Source: Paenibacillus pectinilyticus (GTDB lineage: Bacteria > Bacillota > Bacilli > Paenibacillales > NBRC-103111). Taken from it: 64,000 nucleotides of DNA. Position 1 is the first letter of the stretch; each line of letters starts with the position of its first letter. Position numbers and translations under genes: made by a program. Below are positions 40,646-49,746 of the stretch, piece after piece. The stretch is taken from assembly GCF_001700435.1 (NCBI RefSeq), contig NZ_LYPC01000027.1, positions 496,380-560,379 on the forward strand. Direction: 5' to 3'. Under the pieces are notes generated by a model that saw only the letters and a list, made by a program, of their open reading frames with translations, was not told the DNA's origin and made no database searches.

Positions 40646-43348
40646 ATGGACGAAATTTACCAATTTGATGAAGTTGCTAGACTCCCATTACCTGGGGATA
40701 ACTGCGCCGTTGCGACTCGGAATTTAGACGCTGGGACCGCCATTCATTATGAAGGGCAAACCTTGATCATAGATTATACGGTTATGGAAGGTCATCGGTT
40801 TGCGGTGAAGACAATTGATCCAGGTGTAGAGCTGCTTTCTTGGGAAATGCCGTTTGGCGTGGCTCTGCAGGCGATTCAGCCCGGTCACTATGTGATCAAT
40901 GAGGCGGTATTGGACGCACTTAGCGTGCGTCATTTGAAATTCGCTCTGCCGAAGGCGCCTAATTTTGCGGATCAAGTTCATCCTTATGTGCTAGATGAGG
41001 AAAAGTTCCAGCCTGCCCCGGCATCGCCGGTTTATTCGGAAACTCGTACTTTTATGGGGTATCGCCGTCATGAATCACGCGGCGTAGGTACCCGCAACCA
41101 CATCGTCCTGCTTGGGACCACCTCCCGAACAGGTAGCTATGTGAAGCAGCTTGCTGCTCGTTTGCAAGGCGAACTGAAGAACTACCCTCATGTGGAAGGG
41201 ATTGTTCCAGTAGCTCACACGGAGGGAAGCACGGAAAATCCGAATAACTTGGACTTGCTGTTGCGGACGCTCTCCGGATTTATGGTAAACCCTAACGTGG
41301 GTGCGGTATTGGCTGTCGATTATGGCAATGAACCGGTAACCAACCAGATGGTTGAAGCCTATTTGCGCGAACATGGCTACCCGATCGATGAAGTGCTGCA
41401 CAAGTTTGTGTCGCTCCAGAGCAGCTTTGAAGAAAATCTGATACAATGCGAAGCGATTGTACGAGAGTGGCTACCCACGGTCAATGCGATGCAACGGACG
41501 CCTGAATCTATCAGCCACCTTAAGATCGGGCTGCAGTGCGGCGGTTCGGACGCTTTTTCCGGCATTTCCGCGAATCCGCTTCTAGGCTGGATCTCAGAAG
41601 AATTAGTACGCTACGGCGGTGCAGCCAGTCTGGCTGAAACCGATGAATTGATTGGCGCAGAAGCGTTTGTCCTCTCGAAGGTGCGCAACGTGGAAACTGC
41701 TCGTAAGTTTTTGGAGCTTGTGCAACGATTCAGGGAACGCACGTCTTGGCATGGTACTAGTGCGGAAGGCAATCCATCCGGTGGCAACATCTATCGTGGC
41801 CTTTATAACATTTATCTCAAATCCATTGGCGCTGCCCAGAAGAAAGATCCGATCACTCGCCTCGATTACGCCACTGAGTATGGGGAACTCATGAAAGATG
41901 GCGGATTTTATTTCATGGACAGTCCAGGCAATGACCTCGAGAGCATCGCCGGACAGGTAGCTGCAGGATGCAATATGATTTTCTTTACCACCGGCAACGG
42001 CTCGATCACGAATTTCCCTTACTTGCCGACGGTCAAGGTTGTTACGACTTCACGCCGTTTTCAATTATTGTCCAATGATATGGATGTCAACGCAGGGCAG
42101 TATTTGGAAGGCAAATCTATGGATGAGCTCGGCAAAGAGGTTTTCGATCTTACCATCCAAATTGCCTCCGGTCAGCGAAGTGTAGGGGAGAAAGCGGGGC
42201 ATGCCCAGGTGCAGATTTGGCGCAACTGGCAGCAAAATGATGCGAGCCAGCTGGAGACATTGCTTCATCCCCCTGTGCCGGCGGGAGAGCCTATTGAAAT
42301 CCAAGAGGACACTGAAGCGGCGGTTAGCTCTATCCAATTCAATCTGACTCGTCATCGAGACCGCGTGGCCAGCGATAACATCGGCTTGATCATACCGACA
42401 AGTCTTTGCGCCGGACAGGTGGCCAATATGATTACGAATCAGTTGAATAACCAGGATGCAGGGCAACCCGAGGTCTCGCGATTTGTGGCATTGGCTCACA
42501 CGGAAGGTTGCGGGAATTCGGGAGGGCAAGCCGAACAAATGCTTGGTCGAACGATGATCGGCTATATTACGCATCCGATGGTGAAACATTGTCTACTGCT
42601 GGAGCATGGCTGTGAGAAAACCCACAATGACTATATGCGACATCTGATGGAAGAGATGGGTGTTGAAACGAGCCATCTTGGTTTTGCCAGCATTCAGCTT
42701 GACGGCGGAATTACGAAGGTGACGCAGAAGGTGGAAACCTGGTTTGCTGATCAGTTAGCAGCAGCTGGAACAACTGAGAAAGAGACAGTCGGTCTGGAAG
42801 GGCTGCGTATTGGCATCTTAAGCGATGGTTACATCTCCGAGGATGTAGGGGAGCAGCTAGTGAAGCTGTCCAAAATGATTGTGAGCGCAGGCGGTTTAGT
42901 GGTTGTTCCCGAGAACAGCGGTCTACTTTCCACAGCTTCTTATAGCCAAAATATATTAACTTCAAATAAGGTCCTGCCATCAATTGCCTATGGTGAGCAT
43001 GTCCGCCGCAATGGCTTCCACATCATGGAGACCCCAACTGAGCATTGGGTGGAGACGGTTACAGGCCTAGCTGCCACGGGTGTAGAGGTAATTATCGCAT
43101 TGGTCGGCAATCGTCCGATGCAGACGCATCCGTTCGTTCCTATGCTGCAAATAGCATCGGAAACGGAAATGTTGCAAAACTATGAGAATGATCTGGATTT
43201 GATGCTCATTGGAGATCCGAGTGCTTGGACGAACAGGATTCTCGAGCGCGTCAAACAAGTCATTGAGCATACGTATACACCTCGTCTCTACCAGCAGGGA
43301 AATGTTGATTTCCAATTAACGCGTGGCTTCTTGGGTGTTTCGTTGTGA
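40646..43348 (+). CDS. UxaA-family sugar-acid dehydratase with duplicated catalytic module
   Basis: This 900-residue protein is much longer than altronate/galactarate dehydratases (about 500). Residues 1-105 form an SAF-like domain. Residues about 130-560 match a whole UxaA enzyme (SRGVGTRNHIVLLGTTSRTG, LQCGGSDAFSGISANPLLGW, GQVAAGCNMIFFTTGNGS), but its HxxGC-type motif reads HTEGS (191-195) and the later GCE motif reads YGNEP. From about 575 a second copy of the first module appears (DNIGLIIPTSLCAGQVANMI, HTEGC at 618-622, LLEHGCEKTH). The likely role is dehydration of L-fuconate (or a similar acid) to the 2-keto-3-deoxy acid. Third gene of the cassette; a terminator follows. Confidence 0.85.
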   Translation: MDEIYQFDEVARLPLPGDNCAVATRNLDAGTAIHYEGQTLIIDYTVMEGHRFAVKTIDPGVELLSWEMPFGVALQAIQPGHYVINEAVLDALSVRHLKFALPKAPNFADQVHPYVLDEEKFQPAPASPVYSETRTFMGYRRHESRGVGTRNHIVLLGTTSRTGSYVKQLAARLQGELKNYPHVEGIVPVAHTEGSTENPNNLDLLLRTLSGFMVNPNVGAVLAVDYGNEPVTNQMVEAYLREHGYPIDEVLHKFVSLQSSFEENLIQCEAIVREWLPTVNAMQRTPESISHLKIGLQCGGSDAFSGISANPLLGWISEELVRYGGAASLAETDELIGAEAFVLSKVRNVETARKFLELVQRFRERTSWHGTSAEGNPSGGNIYRGLYNIYLKSIGAAQKKDPITRLDYATEYGELMKDGGFYFMDSPGNDLESIAGQVAAGCNMIFFTTGNGSITNFPYLPTVKVVTTSRRFQLLSNDMDVNAGQYLEGKSMDELGKEVFDLTIQIASGQRSVGEKAGHAQVQIWRNWQQNDASQLETLLHPPVPAGEPIEIQEDTEAAVSSIQFNLTRHRDRVASDNIGLIIPTSLCAGQVANMITNQLNNQDAGQPEVSRFVALAHTEGCGNSGGQAEQMLGRTMIGYITHPMVKHCLLLEHGCEKTHNDYMRHLMEEMGVETSHLGFASIQLDGGITKVTQKVETWFADQLAAAGTTEKETVGLEGLRIGILSDGYISEDVGEQLVKLSKMIVSAGGLVVVPENSGLLSTASYSQNILTSNKVLPSIAYGEHVRRNGFHIMETPTEHWVETVTGLAATGVEVIIALVGNRPMQTHPFVPMLQIASETEMLQNYENDLDLMLIGDPSAWTNRILERVKQVIEHTYTPRLYQQGNVDFQLTRGFLGVSL

Positions 43349-43364
43349 TTTTTATTTCTATTGA

Positions 43365-43409
43365 AAGAAGAGTGGGCAGGGTTAATTCCCTGATCACTCT
43401 TCTTTTTTT
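43365..43409 (+). terminator. Terminator after the UxaA-type gene
   Basis: AAGAAGAGTG (43365-43374) pairs with CACTCTTCTT (43395-43404), with an inner CAGGG/CCCTG stem, and is followed by TTTTT. Confidence 0.9.
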
Positions 43410-43580
43410 ACGCTTATTAATTTCATCCATGTTAAAGAATACGAATCAAATGATAGATCTTCTGAATCCGACCAAAGGTGGATGATAACACAATATTATG
43501 AAACAAAAGACTATTCTTTTGTGTTAAAATATGGAAGATATATACTTACTATTTATCTCTGAGTATTAGGGGGATTTTTT

Positions 43581-45107
43581 TTGAGAAAACAAAAAGCATT
43601 ATGCGTAATTCTTTTCGGAATGCTCGTGTTTTCGGGTTGCGAAAGCAACCAAAAAATAGTAGAAGTACAGCCAACACCTCAAATCGCTCAAACACCATTA
43701 CCAAGTCAATTAGAAAAACAGCCTTCGTTAGTTAGCACAGCAACTCCCACTGAATCCTCAAAAGCTTCTACGCAGCCTGTAAAATCACAAGTAGATACCC
43801 AGGCTTCACCTACACCCATTGACATGACTAACCAACGAACATTAAGCCAATATTCGCTGGACAAAATCGAAGGGGTCTTAAAAGACGATAAAAATGTTTT
43901 CGATGTTATTGAGTCCCCTAATAAGAAAGCAGTCGCTTACATGGTGAGCAAAACAGGTACAGACTATGATCCCATGACATTGTACATTTGGAATGTAGGG
44001 GGGAGTAGACCAAGAGCTGCAACAGGAGAAGCATTACCTACAGTTGGTGATGTGTTTTGGTCACCGAATAGTGACTATGTTTTTGTCGATGTCGGTACTT
44101 ACGTAACTCGCAGTGGAAGTTTGTATTCGGCTAAAACGCTGGAAGTTGTGCAAACTTTCGGTTATCTCGAACATGTCTATTTTTCCCCGAACGGTAAATA
44201 TATCGTTTATTCGGATGGAATGTATGATTCTCCTATCCAAACCATTAAAAGTGAATACGTTGACCCTCCGGAGCCATTTGATTTAGTCCTTTATAATATG
44301 GAGACTCATCAAAATACAGTCCTGTTTAAAGGAACAAAAACGCAAGATTATATCGCAATCGGTTGGTTAAACGATAATACGATTAGTTATCGATTAACTA
44401 CGTACAGTGCGGAGAATAAAAATCTACGCGATCAAGTAGTAAAATACACGTATGATTTAAGCAATCAACTGACTAAAGTTGACCCTACTCAGAAATCCCC
44501 TACAACAGATGATCAATACAGTCATATTCGATTATCAATTTATAATGAAAAAGATGTATTTGGTGATGTTTGGTCACCTGATGGACAAAGCGTAGCATAT
44601 GCAAAGGGCAATAAAAAAGAAGGTCACGGCTCCGTCTGGATGTGGAAGGTAGGCGAGGATAAGCCTGCTCAGGTATTCGAAGAGCGAATGTTTAATCAGA
44701 TTGTCTGGTCAAATAATAGTCGGTATTTTATGTTTAACGATGGGATGTCCTCTGAAGAAGATATTTATTTTGTTGATACCCAGACAGGGAAAATGGAGTC
44801 CGTCCATTGTTTCTGTATACAACGCAAATCTAATGTATCGCTGCCCTATTTTTCGGCAGATTCACACTACTTACTTTTTAGCGGGGTAGAGAAGATTCAG
44901 TCCATGTACAAAATGACGGAAACTGGAAATTCTCATAATGTCTCATTGCTCAATCTCGATACGAAAGAGATAAAGGTACTGTTCCATCCAGACGATAAAT
45001 TGGATTACGTCCCTTTGGGTTGGTCTGGTGAGCGAAAATTGGTTTATCAAAAGATTAATTTTCAAACTAATGAAGAAGAGATTGCAGAGTATGAGCTAAA
45101 TGAGTAG
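43581..45107 (+). CDS. Lipoprotein with WD40/TolB-like beta-propeller
   Basis: The 508-residue protein has a lipoprotein signal with lipobox VFSGC (Cys20), a Pro/Thr/Gln-rich linker (about 25-85), and a propeller made of repeats marked by VFWSPNSDYVFVD, VYFSPNGKYIVYS, VWSPDGQSVAYA, VWSNNSRYFMFN and YFSADSHYLLFS. Such propellers are protein- or peptide-binding scaffolds on the cell surface; no enzyme motif is seen. A TTG at 43581 with AGGGGGA upstream is the start. The gene is less GC-rich than the preceding cassette. Confidence 0.82.
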   Translation: MRKQKALCVILFGMLVFSGCESNQKIVEVQPTPQIAQTPLPSQLEKQPSLVSTATPTESSKASTQPVKSQVDTQASPTPIDMTNQRTLSQYSLDKIEGVLKDDKNVFDVIESPNKKAVAYMVSKTGTDYDPMTLYIWNVGGSRPRAATGEALPTVGDVFWSPNSDYVFVDVGTYVTRSGSLYSAKTLEVVQTFGYLEHVYFSPNGKYIVYSDGMYDSPIQTIKSEYVDPPEPFDLVLYNMETHQNTVLFKGTKTQDYIAIGWLNDNTISYRLTTYSAENKNLRDQVVKYTYDLSNQLTKVDPTQKSPTTDDQYSHIRLSIYNEKDVFGDVWSPDGQSVAYAKGNKKEGHGSVWMWKVGEDKPAQVFEERMFNQIVWSNNSRYFMFNDGMSSEEDIYFVDTQTGKMESVHCFCIQRKSNVSLPYFSADSHYLLFSGVEKIQSMYKMTETGNSHNVSLLNLDTKEIKVLFHPDDKLDYVPLGWSGERKLVYQKINFQTNEEEIAEYELNE

Positions 45108-45136
45108 CGATGAGGAATTCCATTTAGGAGGAAATT

Positions 45137-45565
45137 ATGAGCATTGAAATGTATATCGATAGCGGAAGCAAGGAAGAGAGTGAATATATCAGAAGAAGAT
45201 TGATTGAATTTAATTCAAGGCATGTCCCCAAAAATATGAGTTCACGTTATGAAGAAATTAATCTAGCAATAAAGAATGGTGAGGGGCAAGTTGTTGGAGG
45301 ATTGCTTGCTATTCTTTGTTGGAATTGGGTTGAAGTTGATATTCTTTGGATTGATGAATCACTAAGAGGTATGGGTTACGGAAGTCAATTGTTAGGGCAA
45401 ATTGAGAATATTGCCAAGGAGAAAAACTGTACATTTATAAAGCTAAACACTTTCAGTTTTCAAGCACCAGATTTTTATCGCAAGAATGGTTACATTGAAG
45501 TAGCGGTTTTAGAAGACGCACCAATAGGGAGTAGCCATTTCTATTTCAAAAAAACTATTTTTTAA
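45137..45565 (+). CDS. GNAT-family N-acetyltransferase
   Basis: The 142-residue protein has the acetyl-CoA binding motif A as RGMGYGSQLLGQIE (R/Q-x-x-G-x-G) preceded by the VDILWIDE strand, and ends in FYRKNGYIEV, the usual FYEKxGF motif. The substrate is unknown. Start ATG 45137 follows TAGGAGGAAATT, and it sits 29 bases after the lipoprotein gene. Confidence 0.88.
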   Translation: MSIEMYIDSGSKEESEYIRRRLIEFNSRHVPKNMSSRYEEINLAIKNGEGQVVGGLLAILCWNWVEVDILWIDESLRGMGYGSQLLGQIENIAKEKNCTFIKLNTFSFQAPDFYRKNGYIEVAVLEDAPIGSSHFYFKKTIF

Positions 45566-45601
45566 ATAAGTAGCTCTGTTAGCCCATAGTAAATTAGGTG
45601 A

Positions 45602-45865
45602 AAATCCTCAAGCTTAACTATCCGCGTTAAGGGTGAAATACCTGCAATGTCATGGTATCAAGCGTACCTTCCTGCTTGGGATCTTAAGGATCAAAACGGT
45701 CTACCGGTTATACCTGGCAAATATGAGGTGAGTATTATCGTTCCAAATACGCTGGAATATGATATGGAGGGGACAGCTGTTTCTGAGACACTTACCAATT
45801 TTGCTAAGTTCCAAAAATGGGATGTCGAATTAACCCAAGATCAGATTAATAAGATAACAAATTAG
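45602..45865 (+). pseudogene. 5'-truncated fragment, possibly BsuPI-like domain
   Basis: The frame has no start with a ribosome binding site; it is open from just after a TGA at 45599 and the first ATG (45647) lies inside what reads like a domain. The sequence WDLKDQNGLPVIPGKYEVSI resembles the WD-x-x-D-x-x-G-x-x-V-x-x-G-x-Y pattern of the BsuPI intracellular proteinase-inhibitor domain. I take it as the 3' remnant of a larger gene. It is part of a run of fragments up to 46055. The family guess is weak. Confidence 0.5.
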
Positions 45866-45911
45866 CATATAGTTCACACAAAAATTTTACAGTTTGAGGA
45901 GCGCTGCTGAT

Positions 45912-46010
45912 ATGTCGATGGGGATGGATGGACCTCCGTTTATTTTTAAAGCGATGTTTGTCTTGGTTCCGTTACTAATAATTGGAGATTTAAATATTCA
46001 TATTGCTTGA
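45912..46010 (+). pseudogene. Chimeric 32-codon ORF: membrane-protein start fused to XRE tail
   Basis: ATG 45912, with GAGGAG 10 bases upstream, opens a frame reading MDGPPFIFKAMFVLVPLLII, the start of a small membrane protein (possibly DUF2500-like), then DLNIHIA and stop. The final residues and the DNA from about 45983 to 46055 match the end of the XRE gene and its terminator at 32305-32381 almost base for base. This is a junction between two genes, probably made by recombination or deletion. Whether it is expressed is unknown. Confidence 0.6.
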
Positions 46011-46055
46011 TAAAAAGCTCGGGAATGGGTTGCCATTTCTGGGCTTTTGTTTATG
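45983..46055 (+). repeat. Copy of the XRE 3' end and terminator
   Basis: About 70 bases (AGATTTAAATATTCATATTG and onward, including GCCATTTCTGGGCTTTTGTT) align with 32309-32381 with a few substitutions and a small gap. It marks a relic of a second copy of the XRE locus. Downstream (46056-46231) there is no gene; TATAAT at 46121 may be the -10 box for the next gene. Confidence 0.75.
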
Positions 46056-46231
46056 GTATCGCAGAAGTTCCTCTATTTGTTCATTCAAGTAAATTTGGTG
46101 TTGTAGATGAGGACATCTTGTATAATAATTAGCGTATGATGTGAAATACGATTTGAAAATGTACATGGTTGGATGAGTTGAAACGCTAGATGTTGGAATA
46201 ATGCTGACCTGAACAAATAAAGGGGATTACA

Positions 46232-46462
46232 ATGAACCAAGAGGATGTTAAGCAACGTATTAAAGATTACCAGCAGGCAGATGGTGTACACCCGCTTACT
46301 TGCGGTCTCGACAGTAAACACGAGAAATTATACCCAAAGATTCTTGAGCAAGGATTAGTTCTTCTTTGCCCTAATTGCAATTACACGCAGACGTACATCC
46401 CCGATCTCTTTTTCGATGATGGCTTTTATGAGTGGTTGCGGGGTATGAAGAGATTGATTTAA
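46232..46462 (+). CDS. Small putative zinc-ribbon protein
   Basis: The 76-residue cytoplasmic protein contains LTCGLDSKHE and LLCPNCNYTQTY, giving cysteines at about 24, 46 and 49 that resemble a partial zinc ribbon with a nearby His. It looks like small hypothetical proteins common in Bacillota. Start follows AAAGGGGATTACA. It is followed after 31 bases by a polysaccharide deacetylase. Function not known. Confidence 0.72.
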   Translation: MNQEDVKQRIKDYQQADGVHPLTCGLDSKHEKLYPKILEQGLVLLCPNCNYTQTYIPDLFFDDGFYEWLRGMKRLI

Positions 46463-46493
46463 GATTAAATCGTTGAGAAAAGGTGGTTAAAAT

Positions 46494-47108
46494 ATGGAAA
46501 TTATTCGTCACGTTTCTACAACACAGAAAGCTATCGCTTTTACATTCGATGATGGCCCTAACCCCGTATATACGCCGCAATTGTTAGATATTTTCGATGA
46601 GGTTTCCGGTCGTGCTACTTTTTTTATGATGGGGAAACAAATTGAACTCTACCCCGAGACCGTTCTAGATGTCCATGTCAGGAAACACGAAATAGGGAAT
46701 CATACTTACTCCCATCCATTTATGACCCGAATTAGCTTGGAAGAATGCGAGCGAGAACTTCTCGATACGGACAGAATAATTACCCAGGTAACAGGAACCC
46801 GGCCAGTTGTCATGCGTCCTCCTTACATGGATTACAACCTGGAAGTTCACTCCATTACGGCCAAATTTGCGTATCCTGTCATAGGTGCTCTCAACGGAGA
46901 TGCAAGGGATTGGGAGATGCCTGGCGTGGAACATATTCTTGAGGTAAACCGAAAGCAGATTGGATGCGGGAGCATTCTTCTCTTTCATGACGGTTTCGGG
47001 GATCGGTCCCAAACCATCGAAGCTGTTCGGATTTTGACCAAGGAATTAGCAGAAGAAGGTTATCAGCTTGTAACGGTTAGTGAGCTCTTGCAAATGGCAG
47101 AGTCATAG
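46494..47108 (+). CDS. Polysaccharide deacetylase (NodB homology domain)
   Basis: The 204-residue protein consists of one NodB domain: motif 1 TFDDGPNP, motif 2 HEIGNHTYSHP with the two metal-binding His, motif 3 RPPYMDY, and a late LLFHDG with catalytic His. These zinc enzymes remove acetyl groups from peptidoglycan, chitin or other N-acetylglucosamine polymers. There is no signal peptide at the chosen ATG, which is unusual for a cell-wall-acting member, so a cytoplasmic substrate is possible. Confidence 0.9.
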   Translation: MEIIRHVSTTQKAIAFTFDDGPNPVYTPQLLDIFDEVSGRATFFMMGKQIELYPETVLDVHVRKHEIGNHTYSHPFMTRISLEECERELLDTDRIITQVTGTRPVVMRPPYMDYNLEVHSITAKFAYPVIGALNGDARDWEMPGVEHILEVNRKQIGCGSILLFHDGFGDRSQTIEAVRILTKELAEEGYQLVTVSELLQMAES

Positions 47109-47189
47109 TCCATAAATAGTGTTCATGATACTACACATATTGGTAGAAAGTAACATACTTATGGAGATGGAAAGGTCAGGTAGAATCTG

Positions 47190-47969
47190 ATGAAAATAAG
47201 CGGCAATACGGTTCTTATTACGGGTGGGTCATCCGGCATTGGCTTCGAATTTGCAAGTCAGTTGTTGAAGCTGGGGAATACCGTTATTATCACGGGGCGG
47301 GATCAAGCGAGGCTGGATGCGGCTAAGAAAAAACTGCCAACGATACATACGTTTCAGAGCGATGCAGGAGATCCTGGGGCCATTGCAACCCTGTATACTG
47401 CGGTGGTGAAGCAATTTCCCAAGCTCAATGTCCTGATTAACAACGCTGGCTTTATGCGAAGAATAAATCTCCATGCTGCAGGTAACGACCTGGCGGATTT
47501 GAACAGCGAGATCGAAACGAACCTCAGTGGTCCGATCTGGATGGTGCAGCAATTTTTATCGCATTTGAAAATGCAAGAATCGGCTGCGATCCTCAATGTC
47601 TCATCAGGTCTTGCGTTCGTGCCTCTTCCAATCTCGCCAATTTATTGCGCAGCGAAGGCAGGCCTTCATTCCTATACGCTTTCGCTCCGAGCACAGTTGA
47701 AAAAAACCAATATCAAAGTATTTGAGTTGGCTCCACCGTTGACAGAAACTCCGCTGGTGGATACATTTGACTCTGCAGATATGGCAGGTTCAAAGGCGAT
47801 GCCAGTCACTGATATGGTGAGTTTTGCGATTAAAAGAATGAAGAGTGACCAATACGAAATCCGCCCGGGTCAAAGCAACGCTTTAAAAATGATGAACCGG
47901 ATAGCACCGAGTTTTATTTTTGGCCAGCTCAGTAAAACTGTGGACAATATGTTGAACCAGAGCAAATAG
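47190..47969 (+). CDS. Short-chain dehydrogenase/reductase (DltE-like)
   Basis: The 259-residue enzyme has the cofactor motif TGGSSGIGFEFA, NNAGF, the catalytic Ser (LNVSSGLAF) and YxxxK as YCAAKAG. The C-terminal extension with EIRPGQSNALKMMNRIAP is typical of the DltE/YjhC-like subgroup of SDR proteins. Substrate unknown. A hairpin terminator follows. Confidence 0.9.
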   Translation: MKISGNTVLITGGSSGIGFEFASQLLKLGNTVIITGRDQARLDAAKKKLPTIHTFQSDAGDPGAIATLYTAVVKQFPKLNVLINNAGFMRRINLHAAGNDLADLNSEIETNLSGPIWMVQQFLSHLKMQESAAILNVSSGLAFVPLPISPIYCAAKAGLHSYTLSLRAQLKKTNIKVFELAPPLTETPLVDTFDSADMAGSKAMPVTDMVSFAIKRMKSDQYEIRPGQSNALKMMNRIAPSFIFGQLSKTVDNMLNQSK

Positions 47970-47984
47970 CACTAAAGTTATCAG

Positions 47985-48013
47985 ACACCACCACGAGTTG
48001 GTTGGTGTTTTTT
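47985..48013 (+). terminator. Terminator after the SDR gene
   Basis: ACACCAcC pairs with GGTTGGTGT over a short ACGAGTT loop, followed by a T-run. Confidence 0.7.
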
Positions 48014-48139
48014 GTTGTTATGGCGGTTCTACATTTTGTTAACGCAACAAATGTAATTCCAATTACGTCTTTTATTGGAAGAGAATCACAGTTGAAATGT
48101 GACTGTCTTTTATTAGGATCATTGAGAGGGGGATTGCAC

Positions 48140-48472
48140 ATGAAGTACTTACTTATCATTGTGTTCTTCATCGCAGTTTTAACTGGTTGCACTATAACTC
48201 ATAAGAAAACAATCTCTGACTATCCGAGTGCTATCGCTTGGAATGACAAACTTTATGGTTCTTCCGCAGAGGAAGTTCCCCCTAGTAACATTGGCAAAGA
48301 AATTGGGGAAATAAAACGAAAAAAGACTCCGAGGCCGTCGCAAAATGGGGATTCCAACGATAAGCCAGTGGGGAGTTTACTGTTTGAAATTACAGGGAAA
48401 GACTCAAAAGACGTAATCGCATATAAAGTGAATGATACGTATTTTAAAGCATACCTAATTGGACCTCTCTGA
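48140..48472 (+). CDS. Small lipoprotein of unknown function
   Basis: The 110-residue protein has an N-terminal hydrophobic stretch with lipobox VLTGC (Cys17). The mature part is hydrophilic with a Lys-rich middle (KRKKTPRPSQNGD) and a final strand-rich part. An open frame extends back to 48002, but GAGAGGGGG just before ATG 48140 and the signal sequence fix the start. No family is recognised. Confidence 0.78.
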   Translation: MKYLLIIVFFIAVLTGCTITHKKTISDYPSAIAWNDKLYGSSAEEVPPSNIGKEIGEIKRKKTPRPSQNGDSNDKPVGSLLFEITGKDSKDVIAYKVNDTYFKAYLIGPL

Positions 48473-48496
48473 TGAAATTAGGGATGATAGTACGCA

Positions 48497-49594
48497 TCAA
48501 CCGCCAAACTCCGATTCCATGAACCAAATCATGAATTGTAATAACATAGCGTCTCGAAAGCGAAACGGGTCGTAGCCAGAACGCTTTTTGAATTGTTCCA
48601 ACCGATAAATGAGCGTGTTGCGGTGGATCGATAACGTTTTAATTGCTTCTGCCATATTGAGGTCGCATGCGAATAAGGCTTTCAACGTTTCGTGTGTCCG
48701 AGCATTCCAATACGGGAGCAGCTTGCCGATAAGGCGGTCGCGATGTTCAAGCGGAATCTGATGGACGAGTGCTTTGCCCTCCACGGAGGGAAAGAATATG
48801 ACGGGACCGCTGCCGGCTTCTCTCAGCTCTAGCGCGAGTTTAGCTTCCAGATAAGCGAGACGGATACCAGTTAACTCACGAACCGGTGAACTGATGCCGA
48901 TACAAAGCGACACAGCATGCGGTTCGAGTAGCTCCGCTAAACGGTGGAGTTTTTGGTTCGTTTTGTCCTCGGATGCAAGCGAAAATAAGAGGAGTAGTTT
49001 CTGCGGACGGTACTTACTGACTAATACACCGTTCATATCTGGGAGATTTTGAATCCGATTAATAAGGCTCCCTGATTCATGGCCCTTCTCCTGATAAGTA
49101 ATGACAGCGACTTGAAACGGGGATTGTAAGCGTATAGGTAGTGCGGCTAAGCGCTGCTCAATGAGGGCAAAATCAGGTGTTGGCTGGACCAACTCTTCAA
49201 CGATCAAATCCGCGGTCATTTGCTTCCATTCGGCCTGAAGCTTGAGCTGTGATTGACGGATCATGAGCTCTGTGGTCATTTGTACCAAATTGCCAAACGG
49301 AACTACTTCAACGGGGTCTCCCGTAATACCAATGGCGCCAACAACTTGATTGTGAAAACGGACGGGTAGATTAATGCCGTTTTGCGCTCCGCTCCAATCC
49401 TGTCGGTTTCCCTCTGTAACGATGAAGATGCTGTTCGTACGGATGGCCTCTGCGGCACCAGCGTGAAATTGCCCTATACGAGAAGGATTGCCACTTGCAA
49501 TGATAATGCCGGAAGCATTCATCATATTGATATTTCGATTCAGACGCTGCATCGTTTCGTTCACGATTTCCCCAGCCAAATCAGATGTAAGCAA
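48497..49594 (-). CDS. CdaR-type carbohydrate-diacid regulator
   Basis: The 365-residue activator has an N-terminal sugar-diacid-recognition domain (ASGIIIASGNPSRIGQFHAG, VVGAIGITGDP), a GGDEF-like middle, and a C-terminal PucR-type helix-turn-helix (MAEAIKTLSIHRNTLIYRLE). In Escherichia coli CdaR activates D-glycerate, glucarate and galactarate genes. Here it is divergent from glycerate kinase, matching that logic. TTG 49594 is selected as start since GGAGGGG lies six bases upstream; TTG 49609 in the same frame overlaps that site. Confidence 0.92.
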   Translation of the reverse strand: MLTSDLAGEIVNETMQRLNRNINMMNASGIIIASGNPSRIGQFHAGAAEAIRTNSIFIVTEGNRQDWSGAQNGINLPVRFHNQVVGAIGITGDPVEVVPFGNLVQMTTELMIRQSQLKLQAEWKQMTADLIVEELVQPTPDFALIEQRLAALPIRLQSPFQVAVITYQEKGHESGSLINRIQNLPDMNGVLVSKYRPQKLLLLFSLASEDKTNQKLHRLAELLEPHAVSLCIGISSPVRELTGIRLAYLEAKLALELREAGSGPVIFFPSVEGKALVHQIPLEHRDRLIGKLLPYWNARTHETLKALFACDLNMAEAIKTLSIHRNTLIYRLEQFKKRSGYDPFRFRDAMLLQFMIWFMESEFGG

Positions 49595-49700
49595 GGCTAT
49601 CCCCTCCAAGGTGCATAATTGTATATTTTACACAAATATTAGCTTGAATTTCAATTGAATTATAGATATTTAAAACGAAGTTAATCTTTCCAAATGCGGT

Positions 49701-49706
49701 TATAAT
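49701..49706 (+). promoter_or_regulatory. Candidate -10 box for the glycerate operon
   Basis: TATAAT lies 41 bases before the glycerate kinase start. The -35 region is weak (GAAGTT 18 bp upstream), which fits activator dependence on CdaR. The surrounding 49610-49700 stretch is very A/T-rich. Confidence 0.45.
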
Positions 49707-49746
49707 GGAAAAAGAAATTACTTTTTTAAATGAGGGAGACTCCATA

